Below, in pieces: positions 33,507-45,741 of a DNA stretch of 64,000 bases. Below the pieces are notes generated by a model that worked only from the letters and a program-made list of their open reading frames with translations, did not search any database and was not told where the DNA came from. Source of the DNA: Phytophthora quininea (taxonomy: Eukaryota > Oomycota > Peronosporomycetes > Peronosporales > Peronosporaceae); the NCBI GenBank assembly GCA_011947345.1, contig JAAVTG010000568.1:744001-808000 (forward strand), in the 5' to 3' direction. Positions within the stretch are counted from its first letter, which is position 1. Each line of letters begins with the position of its first letter. The position numbers and the translations under genes are program-made.

Positions 33507-35510
33507 CAATCTGCGACATCGACGAGGGAGACGCGAAGCCGGTGGCTCAGCGTGTCCGCAAGGTCACGCCACAGTACCGCGAGAAGCTCTCCGACTTGAT
33601 TAAGGGCTTGCTCTCAGTGAAGATCATCCAGCCGTCGACTCCCCCGTGGGCTTCGCTGATCGTGGTCATCATCAAGAAGAACGGCGTGGACATCCGGCTC
33701 TGTATCGATTACCGGCTTGTCAACGGGCTGACGCACTTGATGGTGTATCCGATGCCGCTGATCAACGATCTACTGGAGAACTTGGACAAAGTGCTGTGGT
33801 ATTGCTCGCGGGACATCGCGAGCGGCTTTTAGGTTGTCTCGATGACGGATCGTGCCCGCTTGATCTCGGCGTTCATCACTCTCTTCGGGCTGCTCAAGTG
33901 GCTTCGCATGCCATTCGGGCTGAAGAACATGCCGCAGATCTACCAGCAGCTGCTCGACAACGCGTTGTACGGCTACCTTCGGATCGCACCTGGTCAGGAC
34001 ATGTCGGAGCCCGTCGACCTCTTCAAAGTTGGAGAACCGGGGCCGATCAGAATCCTTCCGTGCTGGGCTGTCGGTCGTACATCAACGACATCTCGGTAAA
34101 GACTGGATCCTGGGACTCGCTGTGGGAGAAGGTCGAGCACCTGTTGAAGACTTGCGATGAGTTGAACTTGTCCATCAGCACAGCGAAGAGCTTCTGGGGG
34201 TATCGCAAGGTTGACTAACTTGTGTCGGAGGATGGCCTCGGGACACATCCGAAGGATCTGGAGTCCTTGGCCAACTTGCAGTTTCCGAGGTCGTTGAAGG
34301 CGATGCAGTCATTCCTCGGCAGTCCCAACTACTACAAGTGCTCCATCTAGGATTTCGCCATCTATACCGCGGTCTTGTACGAGCTGCGAGAGTCGGGTTT
34401 CCACGAGATCGAGCGGCGACGTAAGCTCGAGACTGCGGACGTTGCGACAGGGGTGATTGGTGGCCAATGGAGGAGGAAGACGACAAGTGGGCTCGTGCCC
34501 AGGTCGCCTTCGCCATGTTGAAGAACAAATTGATAACGGCTCCAGTCCTGGGGCACTTTGATCCACATCGTACCCCAGTCGTCGTGGTTTACGCGAGTAA
34601 GTGGGCAATCTCGGCCGCATTGATGCAGGAACATGACGTCGTGTATATGCCGGTCACCTTCACCAGTCGTACGCTGAGCCCAACGAGCTGAACTACGGGA
34701 CCGTCGACATGGAAGCCCTCGCGCTCCTGCAGATCCTGGAGGTCTGCTACATCTTGTTGGTCACCAGGTCGATCAAAGTTTTGACTCGACACTCGACACT
34801 GGCTTGGTTCGTGAAATCCTCCGGATTCCAGCGCAGACTGGGTCGCTGGGCCGCGGTGCTGTCACCTTAGACGTTGGAGATCGTCAGATGCATAAAGGGC
34901 GAAGACGAAATCTTGGGCACGATCGCTGCAAGTATCACGTCCCGGGAGAATGTCGACTCGATCCTGGCCTCCATCTCTCCGAGGAAGCAGCCGCGGGGGT
35001 AGTCACCATGATGCCACCTACGGTTGAACCAGGCGAGGAGTTGATAGTTGTCAGCTTCGATAGATCAGCTCGTGTGGCTCGATCGCGAAGCTGGTGGTCC
35101 CCGAGACCATGCAGCAAGACTTCCTGCATCACTACCATGTTAGTTTGGAGGGCGGCCATCAGGGGATCGGCAGGACTTCCCAGCGGTTCCGAGCACATTT
35201 CACTAGCGTGGCCTGTTTTGAAGTGTGCAATGCTTTGTGGGAGAGTGTACAAATTGTGAGACCGGGAAGGGACGCCCTCTTCTTTAGGGAGAGTTGTCAG
35301 GGAATGTACAAGCAACGTACCCGTTCCAGATCGTGGCGATGGACCACATTCTGTAGCGGCCAAGGTCGCACAAGGGCAACACGCAGCTTCTGATCCGGGT
35401 AGATCTGTTCACGGGATACGTTATCGCCAAGGAAAGCGCGTCAAGGACAGCGCAAACCATCGCGGAGAATTAAGAGGAATGTGTGTTCTGACGCTTTGGT
35501 GCTAGCGAAG
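33507..35510 (+). pseudogene. Ty3/gypsy RT-RNase H-integrase relic
   Basis: RT motifs are clear: AKPVAQRVRKVTPQYREKL, VIIKKNGVDIRLCIDYRLVN, then a stop at 33830-33832 where DIASGF should lead into MTDRARLISAF. LRMPFGLKNMPQIYQ follows. The YVDD-type motif appears only as YINDISV near 34080. After more stops, RNase H (VLGHFDPHRTPVVVVYASK, FTSRTLSP) and the integrase zinc region (FLHHYHVSLEGGHQGIGR) can be seen. At 35511 the frame is broken by a 1.1-kb LTR-like insertion. Many stops and frame changes make this an old dead copy. It is a different lineage from the pol at 12345-17162. Confidence 0.82.
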
Positions 35511-36626
35511 TGTGGTGTTGGAGAACACACAAAATCGTCAAGTTTGGCTTCCTCGCAATACACACAACAAATTCGCCGAGTCTAAGGTCGGCGACTCTGT
35601 GTGGCCTGCGCTAGGGTTGTCCCTTCGCGATTCGGCCCTTCCGGGACAGCGTTGGAATTGCTCCGAAGTCGCCAGCTACCAATCTCTCCAGGCCTGCCTA
35701 AGCTTAGTAGCCTCCGTTCTTCAACCCTGTGACCTCACACCAAAGGATGGACGTCGGCGCGCGAGCGCTTTTACAGGTCACCGAGCGTAGCGTACACCCG
35801 ACTAGAAGATTAACGACGTTCTGGGTTAGAGACCGTCGACTCGCCAAGTTGGCGAGATTTGTCTTCGCTGGTAGCGACAAATGCCCTTCCCCGGGCCGAC
35901 CTTAACTCTTGGCGCTACCAGTCACTTCCCTACAAGCTATGCCTCTCGGGGAACGACGGCAGACATCCAGCCCGTGCAGGGGCTTACTGGAAGAGTGTGC
36001 ACTTGTCTAGGACTTGGAAAATTCTGCTCTGTTAGTTATGTCGTAGTCTTCTGTGGAAACTCTAAGGGGTTTCCGTTTCCTATCCTTTCTATACAAATAT
36101 GCAATGAAATTGTCCGTTACTACTCCTACCTTGCCCGCGGCGACCTCTGCCGCAACGGCTCTTCGCACCCTGCCACCCTTCGTGGCCAAAGATCTTGGGC
36201 TCGCCAAGTCAAGATCAAGTCTCTCGCCAAGTCTGGCCATACTTGACTGGACTTCGCTGAGTCGGATAAGACCGACTCGCTGAGTCTTCTTAAGTCGCAC
36301 TCGCCAACTGTGTACCACACACAGTTCGTTGACTTAGTGGCTGATAGCCTGAGCCATGGCATATGCCAGAACGGAGGAATTGCAACACCGCAGAAGCCAT
36401 TGTCGAGTTCGGCTCATCTTGGACGACCTGCAAGGACAATCACAACCAGTAATTAGCAAGCTAATAACAGCACCAGTGTTTTGACTGGCTGCCACGCACA
36501 CTCTCCAACTTGACGGTGCAGCAGCAGCCAGCTTTTTCCCGCTCGGACCTTTCCGTCCCTGCACTTCACTGACAAGACTTCCTCTGCTATGGTACATACA
36601 AGAACGTCAAACTACAACAATCAACA
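35511..36626. mobile_element. LTR-like insertion (about 1.1 kb) in gypsy integrase
   Basis: The insert starts TGTGGTGTTGGAGAACAC and ends CTACAACAATCAACA, separating integrase sequence that reads on at 36627 (HPT, then GFLPRF-type blocks). No clean target duplication is seen, so the exact ends are uncertain by a few bases. It has many short repeats of TCGCCAAGT and no gene. Confidence 0.5.
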
Positions 36627-37600
36627 GCCATCCGACATGACCTCGAGCCGGGATTAATGTCGGATTTCTTCCGCGTTTTAACCAGATCGTGGGGCAGAAG
36701 CAACGCGCGACGATGGCGTACCGACCACAACCGAACGGAACAGCTGAAACGGATGGTACAGACTCTCGCACGTGCGTTGAAGATGTATGTCGCAGACGTG
36801 GAGCAGAAGGGTTGGGATGAGTATGCAGAACGTTTGACGCTCGCGCTCAACACGGCTCAAGATCGCGTGCGAGGCGACACCCCATCATTCTATCTCGTTC
36901 ATGGATGGGACACGAGATCCACATTGGAAGCGTAGTTTCCACTGGGGTCGACACGGCGCCGCGACAGTGAACAGAGAAGGTAGCGCTATCACGTCCAACA
37001 GCAGTACCAGCGTGCAAGAGAGCAAGTCAACGGGGCGCTACGAGTTGCTACTCAGGATCGTGCCGATCGCCACCACGAGGACACGTCACTGCATGAGATC
37101 AAGGCTGGCGTGCAGGTTTGGTTGTACCTCGACAGAGTTCGCGAAGGTTACGCAAGGAAGCTGGCGCACATGTGACACGGCCCCTTCCGCATAGTCGAGA
37201 TGATCAGCCGTCATGCTGCACGACTGGAGGTCGCGGGGACAGAATACCGACTCTTTCCCGTCGTCCACGTATCGAAACTCAAGTCTGTCAGGACGTTCCC
37301 AGATTGACCGTCGACCGTGTTGACCGCTGATGAAGGGGGAGCGCTTCGACTTTGTCGTGACCCTCCTGCCGGAAGACAGGTGGGAGAAACCGCTCGAGGA
37401 TGACGAGTATGAGGTCGAACAGATTATCGACATGCGCACTGTCGACGCACGCGCTACAGCCGCACGTATGGCGAGTTCAAGGTCGTTTGGAAAGGCTACG
37501 ACGAGCCCTCGTAGGTCGGTGAGGCTGACCTCAACTATGGAGCACTGCTGCGGGACTATGAGCGCGAGCTCACGAGTCGCAACTGTTGTGGTATAATGCA
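36627..37600 (+). pseudogene. Ty3/gypsy integrase C-terminal relic
   Basis: Split frames give ERLTLALNTAQDRVRGDTPSF, FYLVHGWDTRSTLEA, then WLYLDRVREGYARKLA-like sequence and the tail FPVVHVSKLKSVRTFPD. After that come an acidic linker and a chromodomain-like YEVEQIIDMRT. Frames change near 36935, 37190 and 37325. It closes the pol that starts at 32365. Confidence 0.75.
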
Positions 37601-37950
37601 ATTTCATGAGGAGTGAGAGGTAGACGCCCGCGGCAGGCTGGCCGCTGCGGGGAAGTGATTAGAGGAAGAACCTGCAGGGTGGCTGCAGGTCAATGGGAAG
37701 GAGGTGTATGTTGTGTATGGAGCGATCGTGGAGTATTATTCGCTACGATCGGCAGGCAAATTGTCTCTGTGGGTTGCGTGTTAGCGCAGCAAAATGCCCA
37801 AGTGCAGACAACAAGAGAGTTTAAAATGGAGTGGCGTGTATTGGGCGTATTAAGGTGAGAGCTAGCTCCGATAACTACGCTAGACTAGCTATAGATGTCT
37901 TCGGGCCCGTCGACGACGACAAACTTGTTCTCAAGGCGATCGATGGCCTG
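37601..37950. other. Spacer between opposing gypsy pol and gag relics
   Basis: Possibly the pol element's 3' LTR or what is left of it. A GCAGGCTGGCCGCTGC palindrome occurs at about 37633. No gene is supported. Confidence 0.35.
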
Positions 37951-40578
37951 CGCTGGGTGCTACTCTGGAATGGAGCGATATTGGTTTCGCCAGGCGTCGG
38001 TCTCGTCACAAGCCTTCAGGGCCTGGACCAAGCTGCTGAAGTTTCTGTTTGAGTTGTGGCCTGGATACCACGCTTCTTGATCGATGACTCGTGGAAAGCG
38101 GAGAAAGAATAAATCCAGTATAATATCCAGGTTGCAGTGTCCAGCAATCATTCCCGCAGCACGAGCTTGAGAGTGTGCTTCCAACGCGCGCCGGCTCTTG
38201 ACCGACGCTTCCTACGCTCCAGTTGGTTGGCCTCCAGGCATGTGTGGTCGCGAGGACTGTCCGTAACGACAGGGATATGGTGTGTGTCTTCCCAAAACGC
38301 CTGACGGTGACTCTCTTTGACACTGAAGTACAACCCCACTAGATCGCTAAACCACCCGTCATCACGGAAGGATAATGGGGCAACTTGTGCGCTGAGCGCG
38401 TCTCAGGGTTTCTCTTTAAGCAAGCGACGGACGTTGCCAGCAGTGATCAGTTCAGATTGCCATGTGATCATCAGTAGGTGATGGTTGCGGAGGAGATAAG
38501 ATCCAGTCCACTGACTTCGAGAAGCGGTAGAAGAGGTCATCTACCGTGATCTCCAGCACGCTTGTTTGTAAAACATTCGGTAGAGGCCACGGCACACTAT
38601 CGGCAACGTCGAAATCTGCACGGTCATGGTACCCTGGAATCCACTCCGAGCGAGCCACGGTCACTTGCGGCAAGATGGCTATCTCATCGGCAGGCAGAAG
38701 GTGATAATTACGTTCGCCATCGAGGCTGTCACGGTCGTCCTCGCCCCCGTTCTCGGTACTCGCATCCATGTCTGCATCACCAGCAAACTCTTGTGGACTG
38801 GACGTGCCGTCGGGCTCAGCTTCACAGGCCGCAGGCTCTGCCCAGTCGTCAGACTTTTCGGACTCAGCCAGTTTGATCGGCTGTTCAAGAGAGCCGAGAT
38901 CACCCGGAGTAGGATGAGCTTCATGGTGATTTTGGATAGGAGAACCTGTGCTCTCATTCTCGCTGCAGTCAACTGAGGGCGATTCCTCATCTAACCGCGT
39001 GCTGCTTTCACCTGACGGCGACAGCTACCTACCACGACAAGAAGATCTTGGCCGGCGGCTACAATCAATATGCCACCCATCTTGGTTACGACCTCGACAC
39101 GCGCGCAGTTGTCAATCACGGCGATCCTTCCATCCACAAAGACGATGAAGGGTTGTCGTATGCGTACTAGCTGTGGTCATATCCACCGTACGTGTCGGCT
39201 CTGGATCTTCATTAACCACGACAGACTGTGGTGGCTCGACTACCGTGTGTGACGGAGCGTTAGTGCTCAAGTCGAGAGCCCCCCACACACACACGATTGC
39301 GGCGGTGATCTTGCTGACTTGGTACTGAGGGCGACCACCAGACTCGTCGGTGCTGAAGATCCGGGGTCTGCATCCTCATGAGCAGAAGAATGAGTCCGCT
39401 GATGTTTCGATGGCGGAGAACTGGCATTTGCATTTGTATATGGTGGGGTCACTGCCTCGACTGAATGGTGGCGAGGTTGTATCAGTTGGGCCACCTGGTC
39501 GATACGAAATTGGAGTTTCTCGCTCTCTGACGTATCTACCTGGAGTTCTTGGGTGAGACGATCACGGTCTTGACAGACGTCCTTGAGTTCTGACTGAGCA
39601 GACCCAAAATCGTCACGCAGCAAGTTCACCTCCTGTTGTAAGCGCTGGGGTGCTGCGCCGAGGTCAACGATCTTCTGTTCCAGACGCGCGATGACTGCGC
39701 GAGAAGCACTTGCTTGGTCATCTGTGACATCAGTGTGAAAGTGATTAGTATGGACTGTCATGGAGAAAGACCAACGGGAAGATGCGTACGTGACATCCTC
39801 AGTTCGGCCGCCGCGCGTTCTTGCTCAGCACGACGTGTGTGCAACGGCTCCGTCATGGTATCACGATCTGTTTCAGTCGTGGCGAGAAGGTTGGCAAAAC
39901 GATCGCGCTGGAGGTAACACCGCTCCAGCGCTGAAAGCTTCTTGCGTCTCGACGGTGTGCTTCCACCGAGTCGTCATGTGTCCGGTTGAGGTCCTTGAGT
40001 TATCGCCGAAGTCCTGCCTCAGGATCGTGGGCGACATCGAGGTCGTGGGATGCGGCGGCATGTAACACCTGCAGCTCTGCATGAGCCATCCACAGCGTCT
40101 CGATCTCCTCCCTGCTGTCGGCCCGGTCAGCGAGCTCACGCTCGAACTCTTGAGCTTGCGTCCGCATTCCCGACAAGTTGATAGCGATGGCATCGCACCG
40201 TTGCTGGCAAAACAGCACGTAGGGCGACGCCAGCTTAGCAAGCCTCAAACAGGCGTCGTTTCTAGTCGTCAGCGCGACGGCGAAGGTCTTGGTACGCACG
40301 TTGCAGGCGGACGTGGTCATCGTGCAGCGATAGCAGGTCGTCTTGATGGTCTAACGCACGCGCTAGCGTGTCCAGCACCGCACGCGTCGCGGCAACGTCG
40401 ATCGCCGGAGCACGAGAGGCACTGCAGGGTCATTCGTGGAGCGGGCGCACCTTAAGTCGCTGGAACGTCCTGCATGCACGGGTTCAACCGTACCGGGAGC
40501 GTCGTCAACAGGAGCACGCGCTGTCGCCATTTGTTGTGGTGGCCCTGGATCCGGGGGCTGACGTCGGGAGTTGGACAT
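37951..40578 (-). pseudogene. Coiled-coil gag-like relic
   Basis: On the minus strand, in broken order of frames: a Pro-rich N-terminus starting MSNSRRQPPDPGPPQQM (40578), helical coiled-coil stretches (MRTQAQEFERELADRADSRE; VIARLEQKIVDLGAAPQRL) and an acidic segment DDRDSLDGERNYHLLPADE. Next is VPWPLPNVLQTSVLEITVDD with LFYRFSKSVDW (38769-38452), and a C-terminal part HHIPVVTDSPRDHTCLEAN, then WYPGHNSNRNFSS near 38060. Frames change at least four times. Long coiled-coil gag proteins of this kind accompany oomycete gypsy elements; the family link is from memory of such proteins and should be treated as tentative. It faces the gypsy pol on the plus strand. Confidence 0.5.
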
Positions 40579-41016
40579 GACTGCGCGGGACTAGCGCGAA
40601 GGAAGGCAACTGTCGAGGCGTGCTTGCGATCCACCCCGATGCGCGAATGGCTCGCATGCAGGGGGCGGTTGTGGCAAAATGTTCGCAGAGTTTCCACGGA
40701 TTCTGAACGGATTGAAGTAGAGTGGCCGGAGTGATGGGTATGGAACGTTCGAAGGACGTTGATCTGCCGGCCGCGCCAGCGGAACCACTGTCCTGACCCC
40801 GCGTGCGCTGTGCGGCACAGCTTGTTTTGGCGTGGTTGAAGGTGCCGGTCGTGGTTGAAGCTGTGCAATTGATCAACAAAGCAGTAAGCATGAGAATGAA
40901 ACCAGTTTTGAATCTGCTCTGTCGAGCAGAAGACCGTGTCGACGGATCAAAGTTAACTTTAGTTTACCCTAGGTTCACGGGTTCAAGCTCCGCGCGGGAG
41001 ACTCGCGCGTGGCAAG

Positions 41017-42746
41017 ATGGGAGACAAAGACGAGATAAGTGTCGAAGAGATCTCCCAACTTGCCGCCGCGATGCGACTATCGGGCGGCTCGCCGTCGCCG
41101 CCAGAACCGCGGCGCCCAATGGAGCTGCAGCTCCAGATCCCTAACCCGTTCGACGAGCCTGCCGACGAGGCGATGCCTTGGGCCGGTACGGAAGATGGAG
41201 GCAAGGCCAAGAAGACGAAGCCATCGGAGCCGGCGCGCGTTGCGGCGGCTCCAGCTCTCCCTCAACCCCTCGCTTCGCTGGTCGGACCATGCAGGACCGA
41301 CGCGACGTTATATGGAAGTACGATACCTATCTGACGGCGGTCAATGCGCTGCAGACGAAGTGGAGTGCTGCGTTTGCGATGCCCGTTGGAGCCTGCATCG
41401 AGTCGAAGACCAAGCGCATGATTGCGCGCTACAAATTCAACACCCCAACCCACTTGGTTTCTGAGCAGCAGTGGGCAGATTATTTCAAGCAAGCAATGGC
41501 GCCTTCCCACGTGGACTATGCGTCCGTGGACGAAGCCATGAAGAAGCTGCAGATGCAGACCCGCTGGCCGGAGCCAGAAAGCCGTATGATGAATTTGCAA
41601 GCTGATATGGAGGCTATTCTGGACCAGTTCAACCTCACTGACGTCGCCTTTGAGCATGAGCAGCGCCGTGTAGTAAAATACCTCAGCGAAGCTCTTTCTC
41701 CGCCAAGTTTCAAAGCAGTGATCGCAACCAAGTTGACGCTCCGCGAGAACAAGACATACAAGAATGAAGTCGTACCGTTCTGTGCATGGGTTACGCGCCT
41801 CATGAAGGAGTTCATGACGTGGGAGTGTGCAGCAGCTCAAGCCGCTGGTGGCCACGAACAGTCCAACTCCAGTCCCAACTGCGGCGGCAGCAGTGGCAGA
41901 GGAGGTCGCAATGGCCGCGGAAATGGTGGTCGAGGTGGTGGCCGAAGCGACTCATCAGACTCAGCACCATCAGCGCCAGCGCCAACACCAACGGCGACGT
42001 CTCCTGCAGCCCCGACTGGTACAGCACAGGAGCGACGGGCCTGTCTAAAATGCCACTCGACCGAGCGTCAGGTCCGAGCGTGCCCGCAATGCCAGCCCGG
42101 AGAGGCCGTGCAGCTGCTTCAGGCACTGCGCGAGCAACGCGATGCTACTCGACAGGCCAATGTGCGGAGATTCGGCGTCGTGCACCATGACGATAATGAT
42201 GACAGCGGCTCCGTGGCTGCCGCTGTGGATGGGGTGCCAGTCAAGGCATTGCTCTTGGACTCGGGGGCTGACACGTCCTTGGTGGCACGAGGTGTCCTCG
42301 ATGCTGTAAGGAAGGCAAGCAAGTCGGTCGTTGAAGTTTCGATCCCCAGTATAAAGCTCCGCCCTGTAGGTGGACGTGGGTTCGAAGTGGCGCGGAGCGT
42401 AACGTTTAGTGAGGTGATGCTAACAACATCCGCTGGCTCGTTAATGCTGAGGAACCTCGCGTGTCATGTCGAGGAAGACAATCTTGCCATGGACCTGACA
42501 GTCGGGCGGCCTATCATGAAGATTCTCGGGTACTCCACATACCATTTACTTATCGAGGCCCGGCACACTAAATCGGAGTGGGAGTTGGCAGGAACACTGC
42601 GGGCGGAGAACCAATCAGAAGTGGCTCCCTCTGGGCCGGAACGCGTGTGCCGCCTACAGGTTGCCGCTCAGCTTGAGAAGAACGAACTGGATGCTGCGGA
42701 TGATTTTGTGCGCCACGAGACTTGGACTGCCCTGCCAAGTATGTAG
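41017..42746 (+). pseudogene. Ty3/gypsy gag-protease
   Basis: The start is MGDKDEISVEEISQL at 41017; a frame slip near 41285 leads into the long frame 41178-42746. That frame has a gag body (MQDRRDVIWKYDTYLTAVNA, VVKYLSEALSPPSF), a Gly/Arg/Ser-rich linker, a Cys-His zinc site (CLKCHSTERQVRACPQC) and the retropepsin motif ALLLDSGADTSLVARG. It ends LPSM at 42746. The zinc site lacks the usual CX2CX4HX4C spacing. The RT follows 150 bases later in another frame, so gag and pol need a frame change or are separated by decay. Apart from the slip at 41285 it is well kept. Confidence 0.82.
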
Positions 42747-42899
42747 CCAACGACAACGGATGAGGTGATCCAGTATTTGGAGAAGAAGATGGAAGTGGTG
42801 GCCAAGCTTGGGCTGTCGCTGGACAGGCGGGTCAGGTTGACGGCGGTCTTGACCGTCTGAGGCGATGTATTCCGCACACAGTTTGGACATGACCCACCA

Positions 42900-44665
42900 G
42901 TGAAGGTGGCTCCGATGAAAGTCCGACTGAAACCTAGAGTGACGCCGGCTCGAGCTCAGCCTCGGCGCTACTCGCCCAACGACCGTGCGTTTCTTGATCG
43001 GCACACGTCTACACAAACCAGGTTCGGCCTGGTATACAAGAACTACCGCAGCCGCTGGGCCTCTGCTCCTCGGATCGTCCGGAAGAAGGAGCAGGACACC
43101 GATCCGACTGCTGAACCACGGATGACTATTGACACGCGCGCTGTCAATGAGGCCGATGCCCGTACTGGACGTGGTGCTGGGAGAACTCGAAGGCGCAAAA
43201 TTGTTTTTGTGCTGGACTGGTTCCGCGGGTACTGGCAGCTACCGCTCCATCCGGATTCTCAGGAGCTGTATTCATTCATCACCCACCGCGAGATTTACAC
43301 TCCAACTCGGGTTCCTATGGGGGCTACTGATGCTGTGGCGTATTGCCAAGGCGTAGTTGAGGAGATATTCGGCGATCTGTTGGGCGCATGGCTGGATGAT
43401 ATCCTGGGGTACACCGCGGATGAAGATGCCCTCCTAGAGGTGTTGGCCAAAGTTCTCGCGCGATGTGAGGAGTACGGGCAGAAATTTTATGCGAAGAAAT
43501 GTCAATTCTTTGCCACAGGGGTGAAATGGTGTGGAAAAATGATATCTGCGAGTGGTGTGAGGCACTATCCCGAGAGGATTCAAGGGCTCGTGGAGATGCA
43601 GATGCCGCAGACGGCTGGAGACCTCCAGCAGTTCTTGTGCGCAGTTAACTGGATGCGGCAGAGTATCCTAGAATTTACGAGACTGACTACGAAGCTACAT
43701 GACGCTCTCGAGCGTGCGGTCAACGTGGCAGGATCCCGGAAGAAGACTAAGTTGTCACGAGTAAAGTTGGAGGATATTGGTTGGGGCCAAGACGAAGTGC
43801 ACAGCGTTGATCATATCCGAGCAGCGCTGTTGAGCATAGTGCCCATCGCACATCCCAAACCATCCGCTGATCTCTGCCTGTACACCGATGCAAGCCAAGA
43901 CAATTGGGGAGCTGTCCTGACGCAGCTAGACGCTGGAGAGCTGACTCTGCCACTGGAGAACCAGAACCACAAGCCGTTGGCATTCCTAAGTGGACCGTTC
44001 ACCGGAGCGTCTAGTCGGTGGCCGACAATCGAGAAAGAGGCATTCGCCATTGTGGAGTCAACGCGTCGGCTAGAATATCTACTGCTGCGTCCAGGAGGCT
44101 TTCATCTGTTCACCGATCACCGAAATCTAGTGTACATTTTCGACCCATACGCCGCGGATGGAGCCATAGCACGATACCGAGCTGACAAGTTGCAGCGCTG
44201 GGCGATGTCTCTTACGGCATTTAAGTATGTGATTGAACATGTCCCGGGCGAAGAAAATTATTGGGAGACCTCCTCAGACGATGGGGAGATGGATCAGCGT
44301 TATCTGAGGAGCGTTCAGCGGCACGAGTGGCGAGACTAGCCGTGGTCGAGCGCATATCCCCGCTGGAGGGCGAGGAGTTTGTTTGGCCCTCGCAGGAGGA
44401 GATCAAGACTTGCCAGCAAGACTCTAGCGATGCCCATGAAGAACGTGCAGGGATCGCTTGGAATGACGAACGGCAACTTTTCGTCACCTCTGACAACCTG
44501 GCGTGGATCCCATCAGATTTCCGCGCTTCCGGGCGGAAAGCGAGGCGTCAGCTCTCGAGGCGGGCTCTACAAATGGAAACTTCGCTAGTGACTTCTGCTC
44601 GTAGCCGACGCTGCCACGAGCTGAGGCATTTTGTCGAGGCTATGACGACATTCTTGATGAACTAG
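42900..44665 (+). pseudogene. Ty3/gypsy reverse transcriptase and RNase H
   Basis: An open frame from 42900 to 44339. RT blocks include VLDWFRGYWQLPLHPDSQ (catalytic Asp), THREIYTPTRVPMGATDA and WLDDILGYT, where the usual YVDD is WLDD. Then come YGQKFYAKKCQFFATGVKW and the RNase H LCLYTDASQDNWGAVLTQ, PTIEKEAFAIVEST and FHLFTDHRNLVYIFDP. A frame change near 44330 leads into 44261-44665 (EFVWPSQEEIKTCQQD), after which the pol is lost: no integrase was found. It pairs with the gag-protease just upstream. Confidence 0.85.
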
Positions 44666-45741
44666 ATGGTCTTGCCGTCATGGGCGCAGGCGTGTGATAC
44701 AGTCCCATGGCGAACTTACTGGGGAAACTTCGCGCCTTTGTGGTCCTCAACAAGAAGGCCCATATCATTCCGGGATTCGCGTGAAGCTGACTCTGATGTA
44801 CGTTAACAAGTGGTTGGGTGCCGCGCTCGTCCACCTTTAGCTTGATGATCCAACGTGGTGGTTGCGGTTCTGCCGTGCGAGTGACGCTATTGACTTTCAT
44901 GCCAAGGACTGGTCGATGGCGCTTGTCAATGCGCTACACAACGACAATGTCAAGAGCCTAAGACCGGAACGTGAAGCTTGATACCGCAACCGACCACAGC
45001 GGGAGTCAGGTTCTTCATCTCTGAGACAATGAAGGGTGCCGGACGAGATCCGTGCGCAGAGTACAGTCAACAGGCATGGGACCCCCTCCGCTACTCTGCC
45101 AGTGTCGAGTGCTCGGACGGAACCTGCAGCCACCCGTACCGCGTCCACAACTTGCGTGTGCGTGCGTCGCATCGCCTCCGTGAATGGGCCGACCAAGCTT
45201 ACCGACGCGACCGAGAACGGCTCAAGCACGAGTTCCATGACAACCTGCGTCACGGACATGACTGTGATGCGCGCCATCACGACCACGACGCACACCACTA
45301 CCACCGCGGCGGCGACCTCCCCGAGTGAGGGGCTGAGATGACTGTAACTCGGCGTCACTTCGGGCAATTCCGCGGAGTAATCTAGCTAATAGCTATGGCT
45401 ATTCTTACCGCGTAAGAAATGAGTCAGACTCGGCCACCGGTGGCGCCAGCCCGACCCAAGAGGTCAGTATACCGCCCCCACGGGGGCACCAACCGCGCCG
45501 ACGGCCATACAGCCACGGGAATCACGAGAGGATAGTCAGCCCACAATTGGGTCATCAAACGCAGTTCCGGGCGGGCTGCCCACTAGTGATCAGAGCGAGA
45601 TGGTTGACTTGGGCTCGAGACCGACCCCAACAGCGGTAGCCGGCACCGGTAAGCAGGCCAGAGGCATCCGTCGCATGTCGTGGTTACCGTCTTACCTCCG
45701 TCCCGTAGTGTCCAAACACGCTGCAGCGGAAATGACGCGAA
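44666..45741. other. Unassigned region after gypsy RNase H
   Basis: Thr/Ser-rich or Val-rich frames are open on both strands at 44897-45367 but look like low-complexity composition effects. Integrase motifs are absent. Nothing else is recognisable. Confidence 0.4.

Noticed and set aside
44897..45367. Val-rich minus and Thr-rich plus frames suggesting a membrane protein
   Set aside because: Both strands are open over low-complexity repeats such as CACGACCACGACG; neither has a credible start or domain.
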